From JABSSA01 sp039975755 (lineage in GTDB: Bacteria; Pseudomonadota; Alphaproteobacteria; Rhodobacterales; Rhodobacteraceae): a stretch of 37,488 nt of DNA. A program made the translations under genes and the position numbers. The stretch is from NCBI GenBank assembly GCA_039975755.1, contig JBDWGM010000105.1, positions 1 to 37,488 of the forward strand, read 5' to 3'. Positions 16,198-24,942 of this stretch are shown piece by piece (the first letter of the stretch is position 1; each line of letters opens with the position of its first letter). The notes under the pieces are model-generated. The model saw nothing but the letters and a program-made list of their open reading frames with translations, was not told the origin of the DNA and searched no databases.

Positions 16198-16959
16198 TTA
16201 GCCTTCCATAGCTTTCATTGCCGCAATTGAGCGTTCGGCAAAGCGTTTGTGATCATTTGGATTGTCGTGTTCTGCAATGAAATGGATGCAACCCGTGGCG
16301 CGTGCCGCTTTGAACACAGCTGGCCAATCAACGGTTCCATGACCAACATCTGCCCAACCATCTTCGTCTTGGCATGTGCCACTGGCGGCAATGTCTTTGA
16401 CATGAGTGCATATGATCCGATCGCTATAGCGTTCGATCCATTCCAGTGGGTCACTGCCGCCGCGCACAACCCAAGCCACGTCCAGTTCCAAACCGACATT
16501 GGGTGCAGAGTCCAAAATCAACGCCATTGGAATTTCGCCCGTTGGCAGGGCGACAAATTCGAAATCGTGATTGTGATATCCAAATTGGAATCCGGCCGCG
16601 GTGATCGCATCGCCCACTTTGGCAAGTCTTGCGCCATAGGTTTTCCATCCTGCCGCATCTGTGGGCCGATCTTCTGGCATGATGAAGGGGACAATGATAA
16701 CCTTGATGCCCAATTCACGCGCCGTTTTCAAAGCACCTTCAGGATCGGTTTCAAGCGACTGCAATCCAAAATGTCCCGTTGGCATTGTTAAGCCTGCAGC
16801 ATCTAACTCGGCCTTAAGAGTTGAGACATCACTGAGGCCTTCGTACATGGCCCCAAATCCTTCTACGGCAGAAAATCCCGCTGCGCTGATCATGTTCAGT
16901 GTGTCGGACAAGGGTGGGTAGTTGCGCGAAGAATAAAGCTGATAGGAATACTGGGTCAT
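16198..16959 (-). CDS. Sugar phosphate isomerase/epimerase-type TIM barrel
   Basis: A 253-residue AP-endonuclease-2-type TIM barrel of the IolE/xylose-isomerase-like superfamily. Expected metal ligands are visible in the strand-end motifs GYHNHDFEF, ELDVAWV, THVKD and AEHD, with GWADVGHGTVDW between the last two. These enzymes catalyse isomerisation, epimerisation, dehydration or lyase reactions on keto sugars. It overlaps the end of the beta-mannosidase gene by an ATGA and is followed at 3 bases by a Gfo/Idh oxidoreductase, so it acts in the same pathway. A hexose isomerase or a keto-glycoside lyase or hydrolase are both possible; sequence reading alone cannot choose. No signal peptide is present. 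Confidence 0.86.
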   Translation of the reverse strand: MTQYSYQLYSSRNYPPLSDTLNMISAAGFSAVEGFGAMYEGLSDVSTLKAELDAAGLTMPTGHFGLQSLETDPEGALKTARELGIKVIIVPFIMPEDRPTDAAGWKTYGARLAKVGDAITAAGFQFGYHNHDFEFVALPTGEIPMALILDSAPNVGLELDVAWVVRGGSDPLEWIERYSDRIICTHVKDIAASGTCQDEDGWADVGHGTVDWPAVFKAARATGCIHFIAEHDNPNDHKRFAERSIAAMKAMEG

Positions 16960-19373
16960 AATGCCCCCCTTAAGGTTGATGCCCCTGCGTCTTGAGGAAC
17001 GGCGTAAGTGGCTGAGTACAGATCGCGCGCAGTGAAGCGGGGTGTGAGATCCGGCGACGCTGGCGTGAATCGGATTGATTGCGGTGTGTTTGGCAAAAGA
17101 GTGATCGCGTTGTCAGAAAAGCGTCCGGGTATGTCGGCTTCAAGAGAAACAAACAGGCCCAAGGATCGCGCATGAAGGTCGACGTTCCAGTACCCGTCTT
17201 TTTGGCACGGGGTCATGGCAATTTCCGGGTCACGCAAGTCCAGTGACTTATAGCGCTGTAATGCGATGTGGTCAGACCCCTGCGCCGTACTCGATTGCCA
17301 TTTGAACCAAAGCAATGGCGCATCAGGTTTCGAAATTTCCAAAATCGGTTCTGACCGTGCGGAAGAAACGCATTTTGTTGCCGTCTCAATAGACTGGACA
17401 CTGCCATGTTCGTCCAAGCTGAAAGCTACAACATTGAAGTCCGTCTCTTGACGCGTGTCGTTTACGGCAGTGAAGCGAATGCAATCGTCATCAGGAATCG
17501 CAAAAACCGAGGTTGGTTCGTAAAAACGTCGGGCCATGTGGTGTAGCAACTTCCAATCACCGCCATGGTTAAGGCTGGACCAGCTCGCGACCGGCCACGT
17601 ATCGTTTAATTGCCAATACAAAGTGCCCATGCAGTGCGGCTGCAATGATCGCCAATATTCGACAGCTGTGCGAGTGGCGAACCCTTGCTGCACTTGGCTG
17701 AGATACACAAAATCTTCGAAACTGTTGGGGAATCGAAAATACCGGAACATCGTTTCAGCAATCCGCGCATTGCCGCCCGAGTTCTTTTGGTGGGCTTCCA
17801 TGACCGGGCTGGCAATATTCATGTCGGATGGGCTGGCAAATGTTCGGATCACATGGGCCGAGGGAAAAGACTGAAATCCAAATTCCGAACAAAACCGTGG
17901 TTTGACATTGCGGTAATGTTCAAAATCACGACCTTCATGCCAAACCGACCAAAAGTGCATATCCCCTTTGCTGTCGTCATGCCAGGCGTCGCCAAAATCT
18001 TGTGGTCCCGAGGCTGGGCTTGAGGGCCACCAATTAGCCTGCGGGACCACCTCCGCGAGTGTTGCTTCGATCGTTCTGTTTAATCTGTCATACGCAACCA
18101 GATAACGGTCGCGATTGTCACGTGCTTCGGGATACCAAGTCAAAGCACCGACCAGTTCATTGTCGCCACACCAAAGGGCGACGCAGGCATGGTGATTGAG
18201 GCGGGTGACTTGATCGCGCACTTCGTGGGCGACCTCATTAAGGAACTCTTGGTCAGATGGGTAGAGGCTGCAAGAAAACATAAAGTCGTGCCAAACCATC
18301 AGCCCCATTTCATCACAGAGATCATAGAACCAGTCAGGTTCGTAGCGCCCACCACCCCAGATGCGGATCATGTTCATGTTGGCATGAATGGCCGACTGCA
18401 AAAGGTCGCGCACGCCGTCTTGAGTGATCTGGGAAAACAAGGCGTCGGCAGGGATCCAGTTTGCACCACGCATAAATGTGTCGTGACCATTCACACGAAA
18501 TTTGAAGGCCGCGCCTTTCGCGTCAGGTAAGTTGATATGTTCAACGTCGCGCAAACCAATTTGCCGTGTCGCTTCAGCTTCGCCAGCGGTGACAGTCAAT
18601 TGATGAAGGGTTTGCGCACCTAAACCAACAGGCCACCACAGATCCGGATTGGGAATGGACAGCACGGCGGTGCCCGTGCCCTGTTTCAAGTGAACGGTTT
18701 GCGTGACACCGCAAATGGACACCTTGGCGGATTTGGCACGTTCTGCAGTCACGCGAACGGATAGCTCAGCCAAGTCTTTGCTGTGGGTTTGCGTTACGAC
18801 TATCCCAGTGATGCGTGCGGTGGTTTGCGAAGACAGGCCAATGCAACCGGTTATGCCAAACGGTGCCAGCGCAATATTCCAGTCCCAGCCAAAGTCGCAT
18901 TGCACTTTGCGCAGCATATTTCCGTTTGGAATTGGACTATTGCCCTCACTATATGGCACGAAATAGGGCTGTGCCGCTTGGCGGTTTGTGGCCTCTTGAA
19001 CGCTGGATCGGAAAGTGATCCGAATTTCATTTTTGCCAATCTTCAATGCACTGGATGCATCGACAACATAGCGTCGGAAACTGTTCTGTCCGTTCAGAAC
19101 CACCTGACCATTGATAGAGACCTCTGCGACGGTGTCTAACCCATCCAAAACAAGGTCGTATTGTGTATTCTCACAAGTGAATTCGCGACTTAAGACCCAG
19201 TCCCGTTCTGCGACCCAGCGGCACTCCAATTCGTTGCGGCCGACATATGGGTCGGGCAGGTGCCCGGATGCGGTCAACGCAGAAATACCGTCGCCCGGTA
19301 CGGACATGTCGCACTGGAAGTCGCCCATACTGTCCTGCAAGGACCAAGTGCCGGAGAGGGTCGCGTTAATCAT
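16956..19373 (-). CDS. Beta-mannosidase, glycoside hydrolase family 2
   Basis: An 805-residue GH2 enzyme with the size and domain order of beta-mannosidases: sugar-binding jelly roll (about 1-180), immunoglobulin-like domain, TIM barrel from about 285, and C-terminal beta domains. The acid/base is E406 in WCGDNEL and the nucleophile E497 in FCSEFGFQSFP, both characteristic of GH2 mannosidases as opposed to galactosidases. NGHDTFMRGANWIPAD is also a mannosidase hallmark. No signal peptide, so it hydrolyses imported beta-mannosides in the cytoplasm. I chose the ATG at 19373 since it begins the GH2 fold (MINATLSGTWSL) and lies four bases after the upstream ATPase stop; a longer frame to 19430 would overlap that gene. 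Exo-acting release of mannose from short oligosaccharides is the expected activity. Confidence 0.93.
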   Translation of the reverse strand: MINATLSGTWSLQDSMGDFQCDMSVPGDGISALTASGHLPDPYVGRNELECRWVAERDWVLSREFTCENTQYDLVLDGLDTVAEVSINGQVVLNGQNSFRRYVVDASSALKIGKNEIRITFRSSVQEATNRQAAQPYFVPYSEGNSPIPNGNMLRKVQCDFGWDWNIALAPFGITGCIGLSSQTTARITGIVVTQTHSKDLAELSVRVTAERAKSAKVSICGVTQTVHLKQGTGTAVLSIPNPDLWWPVGLGAQTLHQLTVTAGEAEATRQIGLRDVEHINLPDAKGAAFKFRVNGHDTFMRGANWIPADALFSQITQDGVRDLLQSAIHANMNMIRIWGGGRYEPDWFYDLCDEMGLMVWHDFMFSCSLYPSDQEFLNEVAHEVRDQVTRLNHHACVALWCGDNELVGALTWYPEARDNRDRYLVAYDRLNRTIEATLAEVVPQANWWPSSPASGPQDFGDAWHDDSKGDMHFWSVWHEGRDFEHYRNVKPRFCSEFGFQSFPSAHVIRTFASPSDMNIASPVMEAHQKNSGGNARIAETMFRYFRFPNSFEDFVYLSQVQQGFATRTAVEYWRSLQPHCMGTLYWQLNDTWPVASWSSLNHGGDWKLLHHMARRFYEPTSVFAIPDDDCIRFTAVNDTRQETDFNVVAFSLDEHGSVQSIETATKCVSSARSEPILEISKPDAPLLWFKWQSSTAQGSDHIALQRYKSLDLRDPEIAMTPCQKDGYWNVDLHARSLGLFVSLEADIPGRFSDNAITLLPNTPQSIRFTPASPDLTPRFTARDLYSATYAVPQDAGASTLRGAL

Positions 19374-19377
19374 TGGA

Positions 19378-20460
19378 TCAAAGACGTTCGCCAGTTGCGG
19401 CATCAAACAGTGATGCTTTGCTGATGTCACAGTTTAGGTGAGCTTCTGCGCCAGGGGTCGCTTTGTGTTCGGCGGCGACGCGTACTGAAACCTGTTGTCC
19501 TTCAACAGAAAGCCAAAGCAAGCTGTCCGACCCCATCGGTTCGTCGATATCAACGATTGCGGGCAGGGTGCCGGGTTGGGCGGTATCAAAGGTTGTGACG
19601 TGTTCAGGGCGCAGACCTAATATTGCTTTGTCCAGCGATTGAAGGGGGCCGCCGTCATACCCATCCAGATTGACGCTGTAGTTTCCAATTTTGAATTTTG
19701 CAGCGCCATTTTCAACCTCAAGCTTGCCATCAAGAAAGCTCATCGTTGGTGACCCGATGAATCCAGCCACAAAGAGGTTCGAGGGTTTGTTATAGATCGT
19801 CTGCGGGTCGGCCAATTGCTGGATGACACCACCTTTCATGACCGCGATCCGATCCGCCAATGTTAGTGCTTCGATCTGGTCATGGGTGACATACACCATC
19901 GTATTGTCGAGCCGCTGGTGCAGGCGTTTGATCTCGACGCGCAATTCTGACCTTAGTTTCGCATCAAGGTTCGACAACGGTTCGTCGAACAAGAAAACAT
20001 CGACGTCGCGCACAAGGGCGCGGCCAATTGCTACACGCTGTCGTTGCCCCCCGGATAAGGCACCGGGCTTTCTGTCCAAAAGGCTTTCGATCTGCAAAAT
20101 GCCCGCTGCCCGGTCGACACGTTCGTTCACTTCGGCTTTTGGCATTCGTTGATTTTTAAGCCCGAAGGACAAATTCCCGCGCACGGTCATTTGCGGATAA
20201 AGCGCGTAGGATTGGAAAACCATTCCGATGCCTCGGTCTTTTGGTTCTTCCCAAGTGACGTTTTTCCCGCCGATGTGGATTTGACCGTCGGTGACATCCA
20301 ACAGGCCAGCGATACAATTCAACAAAGTCGACTTGCCACATCCAGAGGGGCCCAAAAGAACCAGAAACTCGCCTTGTCCGATGTCCAGGTTGAGATCTTT
20401 CAGAACTTCGACAGCGCCGAAACTCAGCTTGAGCTCTTTGATCGAAATGCTCGGTTCCAT
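19378..20460 (-). CDS. Sugar ABC transporter ATPase (MalK/UgpC type)
   Basis: A 360-residue cytoplasmic ATPase. Motifs: Walker A GPSGCGKST (37-45), Q-loop Q83, signature LSGGQ (135-139), Walker B VFLFDEP (155-161), H-loop H193 in VTHDQ, and a C-terminal regulatory OB/TOBE region with LGLRPEH. This is the CUT1-type MalK/UgpC class that powers carbohydrate uptake. The ATG at 20460 follows GGGAG by five bases; the open frame reaches 20601 but would add an unrelated N-terminus. It lies 85 bases after the second permease gene and 4 bases ahead of the mannosidase start, so the transporter and the hydrolase are translationally close. Confidence 0.95.
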   Translation of the reverse strand: MEPSISIKELKLSFGAVEVLKDLNLDIGQGEFLVLLGPSGCGKSTLLNCIAGLLDVTDGQIHIGGKNVTWEEPKDRGIGMVFQSYALYPQMTVRGNLSFGLKNQRMPKAEVNERVDRAAGILQIESLLDRKPGALSGGQRQRVAIGRALVRDVDVFLFDEPLSNLDAKLRSELRVEIKRLHQRLDNTMVYVTHDQIEALTLADRIAVMKGGVIQQLADPQTIYNKPSNLFVAGFIGSPTMSFLDGKLEVENGAAKFKIGNYSVNLDGYDGGPLQSLDKAILGLRPEHVTTFDTAQPGTLPAIVDIDEPMGSDSLLWLSVEGQQVSVRVAAEHKATPGAEAHLNCDISKASLFDAATGERL

Positions 20461-20545
20461 GTTCACTCCCTTGTGCGTGTCTTCCGCACGCATTCCTTGT
20501 TTTACGTTAGCGTCTTGCGCTGCATGAGACACTGTCCCGGCACGA

Positions 20546-21451
20546 TTAGCCCTTGACCGCGCCCGCCGCGATACCGCGGACAAACAGCTTTCCAGACACA
20601 AAATAAATGATCAGAGGCACCAGCCCGGTTAACAGAGTAGCGGCCATGTTGACGTTGTATTCCTTGATGCCCTGCACTGAATTCACGATGTTATTCAGCT
20701 GCACGGTCATCGGGTAATGCTCGGGTTTGGTATAGATCACGCCGAACAGGAAATCGTTCCAGATGCCCGTCACCTGAATGATCATGCCCACAACGAAGAT
20801 CGGCAACGACATTGGCAACATGATCTGAAAATAGATCCGCCAGAAGCCCGCTCCGTCGACCCGTGCCGCTTTGAACAGCTCTTCGGGAATGGATGCGAAA
20901 TAGTTTCGGAACAACAACGTCAGAATGGGCATGCCAAAGATCGTATGCACCAGAACCAAACCCCAAACAGACCCGTAAAGACCCATTTCCCGAAGGATGA
21001 TCACGAGCGGATACAGCATGATTTGAAACGGGATGAATGCACCGATGATCAGGATGGTGAAAAAGACTTCGGATCCCTTAAAACGCCAATTGGCCAAGGC
21101 GTAGCCATTCACCGAGGCGACGGCGATTGAAAGGACTACGGACGGGATTAAGATTTGGACTGAGTTCCAAAAGCCACGGCTTAGGCCGTCACAGTTGATA
21201 CCTGTACAGGCTTCGGACCATGCCTTGACCCAAGGTTGGAATGTGATTTCCACGGGGGGTGCAAAGACGTTGCCGATGCGGATTTCTGGCATACCTTTTA
21301 GGGACGTGACGATCATCACATAAAGAGGCAAGGCATAATACATCGCGATAACGATCAACGTGCCGTACAGCATGATATTCGTGCGCGAAAAGCGGCGCCT
21401 TGGGCGTGGTCCGCGCGGCTCTGAATGTGCGTTCAACGTTGCATCAGTCAC
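20546..21451 (-). CDS. Sugar ABC transporter inner-membrane permease (MalG type)
   Basis: A 301-residue permease with six membrane segments. It carries the ABC-coupling EAA loop as EELFKAARVDGAGFWRIYFQIMLPMS in the last third, which docks on the ATPase. It belongs to the CUT1 MalG class. It starts with GTG at 21451, preceded by GGAGG eight bases upstream, and overlaps the first permease gene by 8 bases. It ends in VRGIAAGAVKG, typical of this class. It forms the membrane channel with the neighbouring MalF-type subunit. Confidence 0.94.
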   Translation of the reverse strand: MTDATLNAHSEPRGPRPRRRFSRTNIMLYGTLIVIAMYYALPLYVMIVTSLKGMPEIRIGNVFAPPVEITFQPWVKAWSEACTGINCDGLSRGFWNSVQILIPSVVLSIAVASVNGYALANWRFKGSEVFFTILIIGAFIPFQIMLYPLVIILREMGLYGSVWGLVLVHTIFGMPILTLLFRNYFASIPEELFKAARVDGAGFWRIYFQIMLPMSLPIFVVGMIIQVTGIWNDFLFGVIYTKPEHYPMTVQLNNIVNSVQGIKEYNVNMAATLLTGLVPLIIYFVSGKLFVRGIAAGAVKG

Positions 21452-22352
21452 GTTTTTTGCCTCCGAATTCGAGGTAGGCCCATGGGATCAGAATGATAAC
21501 CACGCTGAGCAACATCATCGTTGAGGCCGCAAAGCCCTGACCAAGGTTTTGCGCTTGGAACATTTTGTCATAGACGTATTTGGCAGGGACTTCGGATGCG
21601 ATGCCCGGACCACCGGATGTTTGCGCCACGACTAGGTCGTAGACCTTCACGATGCCGCTGGTGATCAGAACCAAAGCGGTGACAAAAACCGGTCGCATCA
21701 TCGGAATGATGATAAATATATACGTCTTCCATGTGGGGATGCCGTCGACTTTCGACGCTTTCCAAATTTCTTCGTCAATCCCACGCAAGCCTGCAAGCAT
21801 GATCACCATGATCAGCCCGGTGCCTTGCCACAGGCCTGCAATCAGAATGCCGTAAATTACGATGTCAGCGGTATAAAGTGGGTCGAACGAAAAGCTTTCC
21901 CAACCCATCGATCGCACAATCTTTTGAATGCCAAATTCAGGGTTCAAAATCCATTGCCACACCAGCCCAGTGACGATGAAGCTGAGCGCAAAGGGGTAAA
22001 GGAAGATTGTGCGAAAAACGTTTTCGCCTCGGATTTTGCGATCAAGTAACGCGGCTAAAGTGAACCCGATCAGGAGACTTAAGATCAGCGAACAAATACC
22101 GTAAACGGCCAAGTTTTCGATCGATACCAACCAGCGACGCGTGCCCCAAAGGCGTTCGTATTGTGACAAGCCAACGAAGTCCAATTTCGGCAAGAGGCGC
22201 GAGGACGTAAAAGAATAAACGATGGTCCATGTCGTAGCGCCAACAAAGACAACCAAGGCCGTCAAGATCATGGGGATCGATGCAATCTTGGCGCTGAGAT
22301 TGCGCAAAAGGCTACTTGGGCGTCGCGACGAAGACGCTTGGGCGTCGGCCAT
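21444..22352 (-). CDS. Sugar ABC transporter inner-membrane permease (MalF type)
   Basis: A 302-residue permease of the CUT1 MalF class, with six membrane segments and an EAA loop visible as EEIWKASKVDGIPTWKTYIFIIIPMM. The N-terminus has a short serine- and arginine-rich cytoplasmic tail, then the first membrane segment. GGAGG lies six bases upstream of the ATG at 22352. It follows the binding-protein gene after a 71-base gap that holds a strong stem-loop, and it overlaps the next permease gene by 8 bases. Confidence 0.94.
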   Translation of the reverse strand: MADAQASSSRRPSSLLRNLSAKIASIPMILTALVVFVGATTWTIVYSFTSSRLLPKLDFVGLSQYERLWGTRRWLVSIENLAVYGICSLILSLLIGFTLAALLDRKIRGENVFRTIFLYPFALSFIVTGLVWQWILNPEFGIQKIVRSMGWESFSFDPLYTADIVIYGILIAGLWQGTGLIMVIMLAGLRGIDEEIWKASKVDGIPTWKTYIFIIIPMMRPVFVTALVLITSGIVKVYDLVVAQTSGGPGIASEVPAKYVYDKMFQAQNLGQGFAASTMMLLSVVIILIPWAYLEFGGKKRD

Positions 22353-22385
22353 TTCGGACCTCCAAAAGTGTAGGAAAGCTGCAGG

Positions 22386-22416
22386 TGCACCCGCCGCATG
22401 AAACGCGGCGGGTGCA
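22386..22416 (-). other. Perfect 12-bp intercistronic stem-loop between binding protein and permease genes
   Basis: TGCACCCGCCGC (22386-22397) and GCGGCGGGTGCA (22405-22416) are exact inverted copies around a 7-base loop, beginning 8 bases after the binding-protein stop. No U tract follows on the minus strand, so it is more likely a partial terminator or 3'-end stabiliser that keeps binding-protein mRNA above permease mRNA, as known for malE-malF-type operons. Confidence 0.75.
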
Positions 22417-22423
22417 GTGTGGC

Positions 22424-23659
22424 TTAGTCTGCGTTGGCAATGATGTCCGCGTATGCAGCTTGTGCATCGGATGTTGTATAGGACGTGTCATTCCAGAACT
22501 CGACCATCAGATCTTCGATCTGACTTGTCGTGTCCGGGCTCAGAACTTGGTTGCCATCAGGAAGGATTGATCCTGCAGCCAGAATGTCGAGACCTTTTTT
22601 CATGCAATCATTCGCAGCTTCAAGATCGATATCACCGCGCACTGGCAGCGAACCTTTCTTAAGATTGAACGCGACTTGAACTTCTTTCGAAATCATCAGG
22701 GTCGCCAGTTCCTTTTGCGCCGCTTCAATCACCGGGTCGTCTTGCTTGGGGAAATAGAAGGCATCCCCACCGGTCGAAATAACTTGGTTTACGCCAAGAC
22801 CAGGGAGGCAGGAGTAATCTTGACCAGCGACCTGTTCTGCAATTTGGAATTCACCTTGCGCCCAATCCCCCATGATTTGCCCGCCAGCTTGGCCGGTGAT
22901 CACAAGGTTTGTCGCTTGGTTCCAATCCTGAACCGTCGAACCTTTGGACAGGGAACGGGCTGCGCCAAACGCTTCCCAGACTTTTGTCATTTCAGCTCCA
23001 GACGCCGCGTCAACGTCTTTGTTTACGTTGATTTTTGTCCAAAGCTCCTGACCGCCGATTGCCACAGCAAGAACGCCGAATGCGCCGTTTGATTGCCAAG
23101 GTTGCTGACCCATGGCCAATGGAATTTTACCAGCAGCTTCAAGTTTTGGGGCTGCAGCGACAAATTCTGCCCAGTTTGCCGGTACATCTACGCCCGCGTC
23201 GGCATAGGCTTTGTGGCTTAGCCAAATCCACTGCCACGAGTGAATATTAACGGGAACGCAATAGATTTTGCCATCAACGGTGCAGCTGTCCAGCAGCGAA
23301 ACAGGGTTAACAATGTCACGCCAGCCGCCCGCTTCTGCGATGTCGGTCAGGTCCAGCATCAGACCGGCTTCTACCAGTTCTTCAGCTTGGCGGCCGTGGT
23401 TCAGCTGTGTGGCGTGCATTGGGTCGCCGCCAATAATTCGGCTCACAATGATTGGACGTGCTGTACCGCCAGAACCGGCAATCGCGCCATCGACCCAATT
23501 GTGGTCCGTGCTGTCGTTAAAGGCTTTGGCAAATTCAGAAACGGCAGCGGCTTCGCCACCTGATGTCCACCAATGCGTAACTTCCAAATCGGCACTTTGC
23601 GCTATGTGTGGAAGCGCGACCGAAAGCGATAGAGCGGCTGCCCATGACAGTATCTTCAT
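22424..23659 (-). CDS. Sugar ABC transporter substrate-binding protein (CUT1, GtsA-like)
   Basis: A 411-residue periplasmic binding protein with a clear signal peptide (about residues 1-22, hydrophobic ALSLSVAL core, cleavage near AQSA). The mature start reads LEVTHWWTSGGEAAAVSEF, which is the hallmark of the glucose/mannose-type binding proteins (GtsA-like) and differs from MalE or UgpB. Later blocks such as YCVPVNIHSWQWIWLS and GGQIMGDWAQGEF agree. A cysteine pair may form a disulfide. The start has GGAGG and the right spacing at 23659. It is the first gene of the operon, directly downstream of LacI-type operators. Together with the mannosidase it suggests mannose or short manno-oligosaccharides as ligand, an inference from context. 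Confidence 0.92.
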   Translation of the reverse strand: MKILSWAAALSLSVALPHIAQSADLEVTHWWTSGGEAAAVSEFAKAFNDSTDHNWVDGAIAGSGGTARPIIVSRIIGGDPMHATQLNHGRQAEELVEAGLMLDLTDIAEAGGWRDIVNPVSLLDSCTVDGKIYCVPVNIHSWQWIWLSHKAYADAGVDVPANWAEFVAAAPKLEAAGKIPLAMGQQPWQSNGAFGVLAVAIGGQELWTKINVNKDVDAASGAEMTKVWEAFGAARSLSKGSTVQDWNQATNLVITGQAGGQIMGDWAQGEFQIAEQVAGQDYSCLPGLGVNQVISTGGDAFYFPKQDDPVIEAAQKELATLMISKEVQVAFNLKKGSLPVRGDIDLEAANDCMKKGLDILAAGSILPDGNQVLSPDTTSQIEDLMVEFWNDTSYTTSDAQAAYADIIANAD

Positions 23660-23675
23660 TGTTTCCTCCCAAAAA

Positions 23676-23689
23676 CTGTATCGTTGCAG
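23676..23689. promoter_or_regulatory. LacI-type operator copy A
   Basis: CTGTATCGTTGCAG is an imperfect palindrome centred on CG, the usual form of LacI-family sites. It begins 17 bases upstream of the binding-protein start codon and is repeated 21 bases away. Confidence 0.6.
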
Positions 23690-23695
23690 AAACAG

Positions 23696-23723
23696 CCTAT
23701 ATCGTTACAGTTACAAAAATCAA
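23696..23723 (-). promoter_or_regulatory. Candidate promoter of the mannoside operon
   Basis: On the minus strand TTGATT (23723-23718) and TATAGG (23701-23696) are 16 bases apart. Operator copy B covers the -10 side and copy A lies just downstream, the arrangement expected for repression by the divergent LacI regulator. Confidence 0.5.
23697..23710. promoter_or_regulatory. LacI-type operator copy B
   Basis: CTATATCGTTACAG is nearly identical to copy A, and the two centres are 21 bases apart, two helical turns. A further TATCGTT-like element lies at 23799-23808 near the lacI gene. Confidence 0.6.
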
Positions 23724-23821
23724 TCTTGTACTTTCAAACGTTCACTGCAACGACGATAGCCTATGAAAACCTCGAAAAAAATCATACATACGGCGCAATT
23801 ATCGTTCCAAAGAACAGGTGA

Positions 23822-24883
23822 ATGGTTGAAAAAATCGCTGTGGTGGGTGAGATGAATGATTCGATTGAAAAGCGTCGTAACGGGACGGAACGCCCAACGT
23901 TGCGCACGATAGCAAACCTGACGGGGCTCGCGGTTACGACAGTATCACGCGCGTTAAATGACGCGCCGGATATCGGTCAAGCGACCAAAGAAAGAGTTCG
24001 CAGCGTTGCGAAAGAAGTCGGGTATCGTCCAAACCGGGCAGGTGTTCGGCTTCGTACTGGAAAGACAAACGTGATTTCGCTGGTTCTGTCCAGCGAAGAA
24101 CACATGGTCAATCACACTGCGCAATTGGTCTATTCGATTTCCGACACTCTGCGCGGAACACCATACCATATGATTGTTACACCGTATTCACCTGAAGACG
24201 ATCCGATGGAAGCGATCCGCTATATCGTTGAAACAGGTTCGGCGGATGGCGTGATCATCAATCAGATCAAACCACAGGACGAACGCGTCAAATACATGTT
24301 GGATCACGATTTTCCGTTCGCGACGCATGGGCGAACAGACGCAGGCTGGTCTCATCCGTATTTCGATTTCGACAATACAGCCTTTGGTGAATTGGCATTG
24401 CAAAGCCTTGCGGCCAAGGGTCGTAAAAAGGTCGTATTGATCGCGCCACCATTCAATCAGAATTATGCGCGCCATATGATCGATGGCATGCATTCGGCCG
24501 CGGCTGCGACTGATGTGCATGTCGAACTGCTCCAGAATGTGTTCAATGATTCATCGTTTTCCAGCCTCGAAGTTGAGATCAAACGCGTGATGTCTCAAGG
24601 GTCACCACCTGACGGGTTTATTTGTTCGTCGACTACGGCTGCAATGGCGTCTGTCGCAGCCATCGAAACCTGTGGGTTCTCACTCGGGGTAGACGTCGAC
24701 GTTGTCGGAAAGGAAGCCGTGCCGTTTCTTGGCTATTTTCGCAGAAATATCATCATCGTTCGTGAAGATGTGCGCCAAGCAGGAGCATTTCTTGCGGAAG
24801 CATTGATGCGCCGTATCCGGTCACCTCAAGAACCGCCGATGATGGACATTGAATGCCCTAAAGTGGCTGAAACGCTCGAGTGA
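23822..24883 (+). CDS. LacI family transcriptional regulator of the mannoside operon
   Basis: A LacI/GalR repressor of up to 353 residues. The helix-turn-helix and hinge occupy about residues 26-75 (TLRTIANLTGLAVTTVSRAL and then GYRPNRAGVRLRTGKT), followed by a periplasmic-binding-protein-like sensor domain with the expected VIINQ and YARHMIDGM regions. The ATG at 23822 has AGGTGA very close; an ATG at 23852 is an equally possible start and would remove ten residues before the conserved part. It is divergent from the sugar transporter operon, with near-palindromic sites between them, so it most likely represses that operon until a sugar inducer binds. A strong hairpin terminates it. Confidence 0.93.
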   Translation: MVEKIAVVGEMNDSIEKRRNGTERPTLRTIANLTGLAVTTVSRALNDAPDIGQATKERVRSVAKEVGYRPNRAGVRLRTGKTNVISLVLSSEEHMVNHTAQLVYSISDTLRGTPYHMIVTPYSPEDDPMEAIRYIVETGSADGVIINQIKPQDERVKYMLDHDFPFATHGRTDAGWSHPYFDFDNTAFGELALQSLAAKGRKKVVLIAPPFNQNYARHMIDGMHSAAAATDVHVELLQNVFNDSSFSSLEVEIKRVMSQGSPPDGFICSSTTAAMASVAAIETCGFSLGVDVDVVGKEAVPFLGYFRRNIIIVREDVRQAGAFLAEALMRRIRSPQEPPMMDIECPKVAETLE

Positions 24884-24894
24884 AAAAGGAAAAA

Positions 24895-24928
24895 CGACGC
24901 AGATTGTCCTGCGTCGCTTTACTTGTTT
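24895..24928. terminator. Bidirectional intrinsic terminator between lacI and the PstS-OmpA gene
   Basis: CGACGCAG (24895-24902) pairs perfectly with CTGCGTCG (24909-24916) around a 6-base loop. The plus-strand tail is CTTTACTTGTTT to 24928. On the minus strand the stem is followed by TTTTTCCTTTTT, a strong tail for the converging envelope gene. The hairpin therefore serves both genes. Confidence 0.85.
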
Positions 24929-24942
24929 CGATCTAAACTTGT

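Noticed and set aside
16249..16791. A 180-codon plus-strand frame opposite the TIM-barrel gene
   Set aside because: Complete antisense shadow with cysteine-rich, motif-free sequence; the opposite strand encodes a clear protein family.
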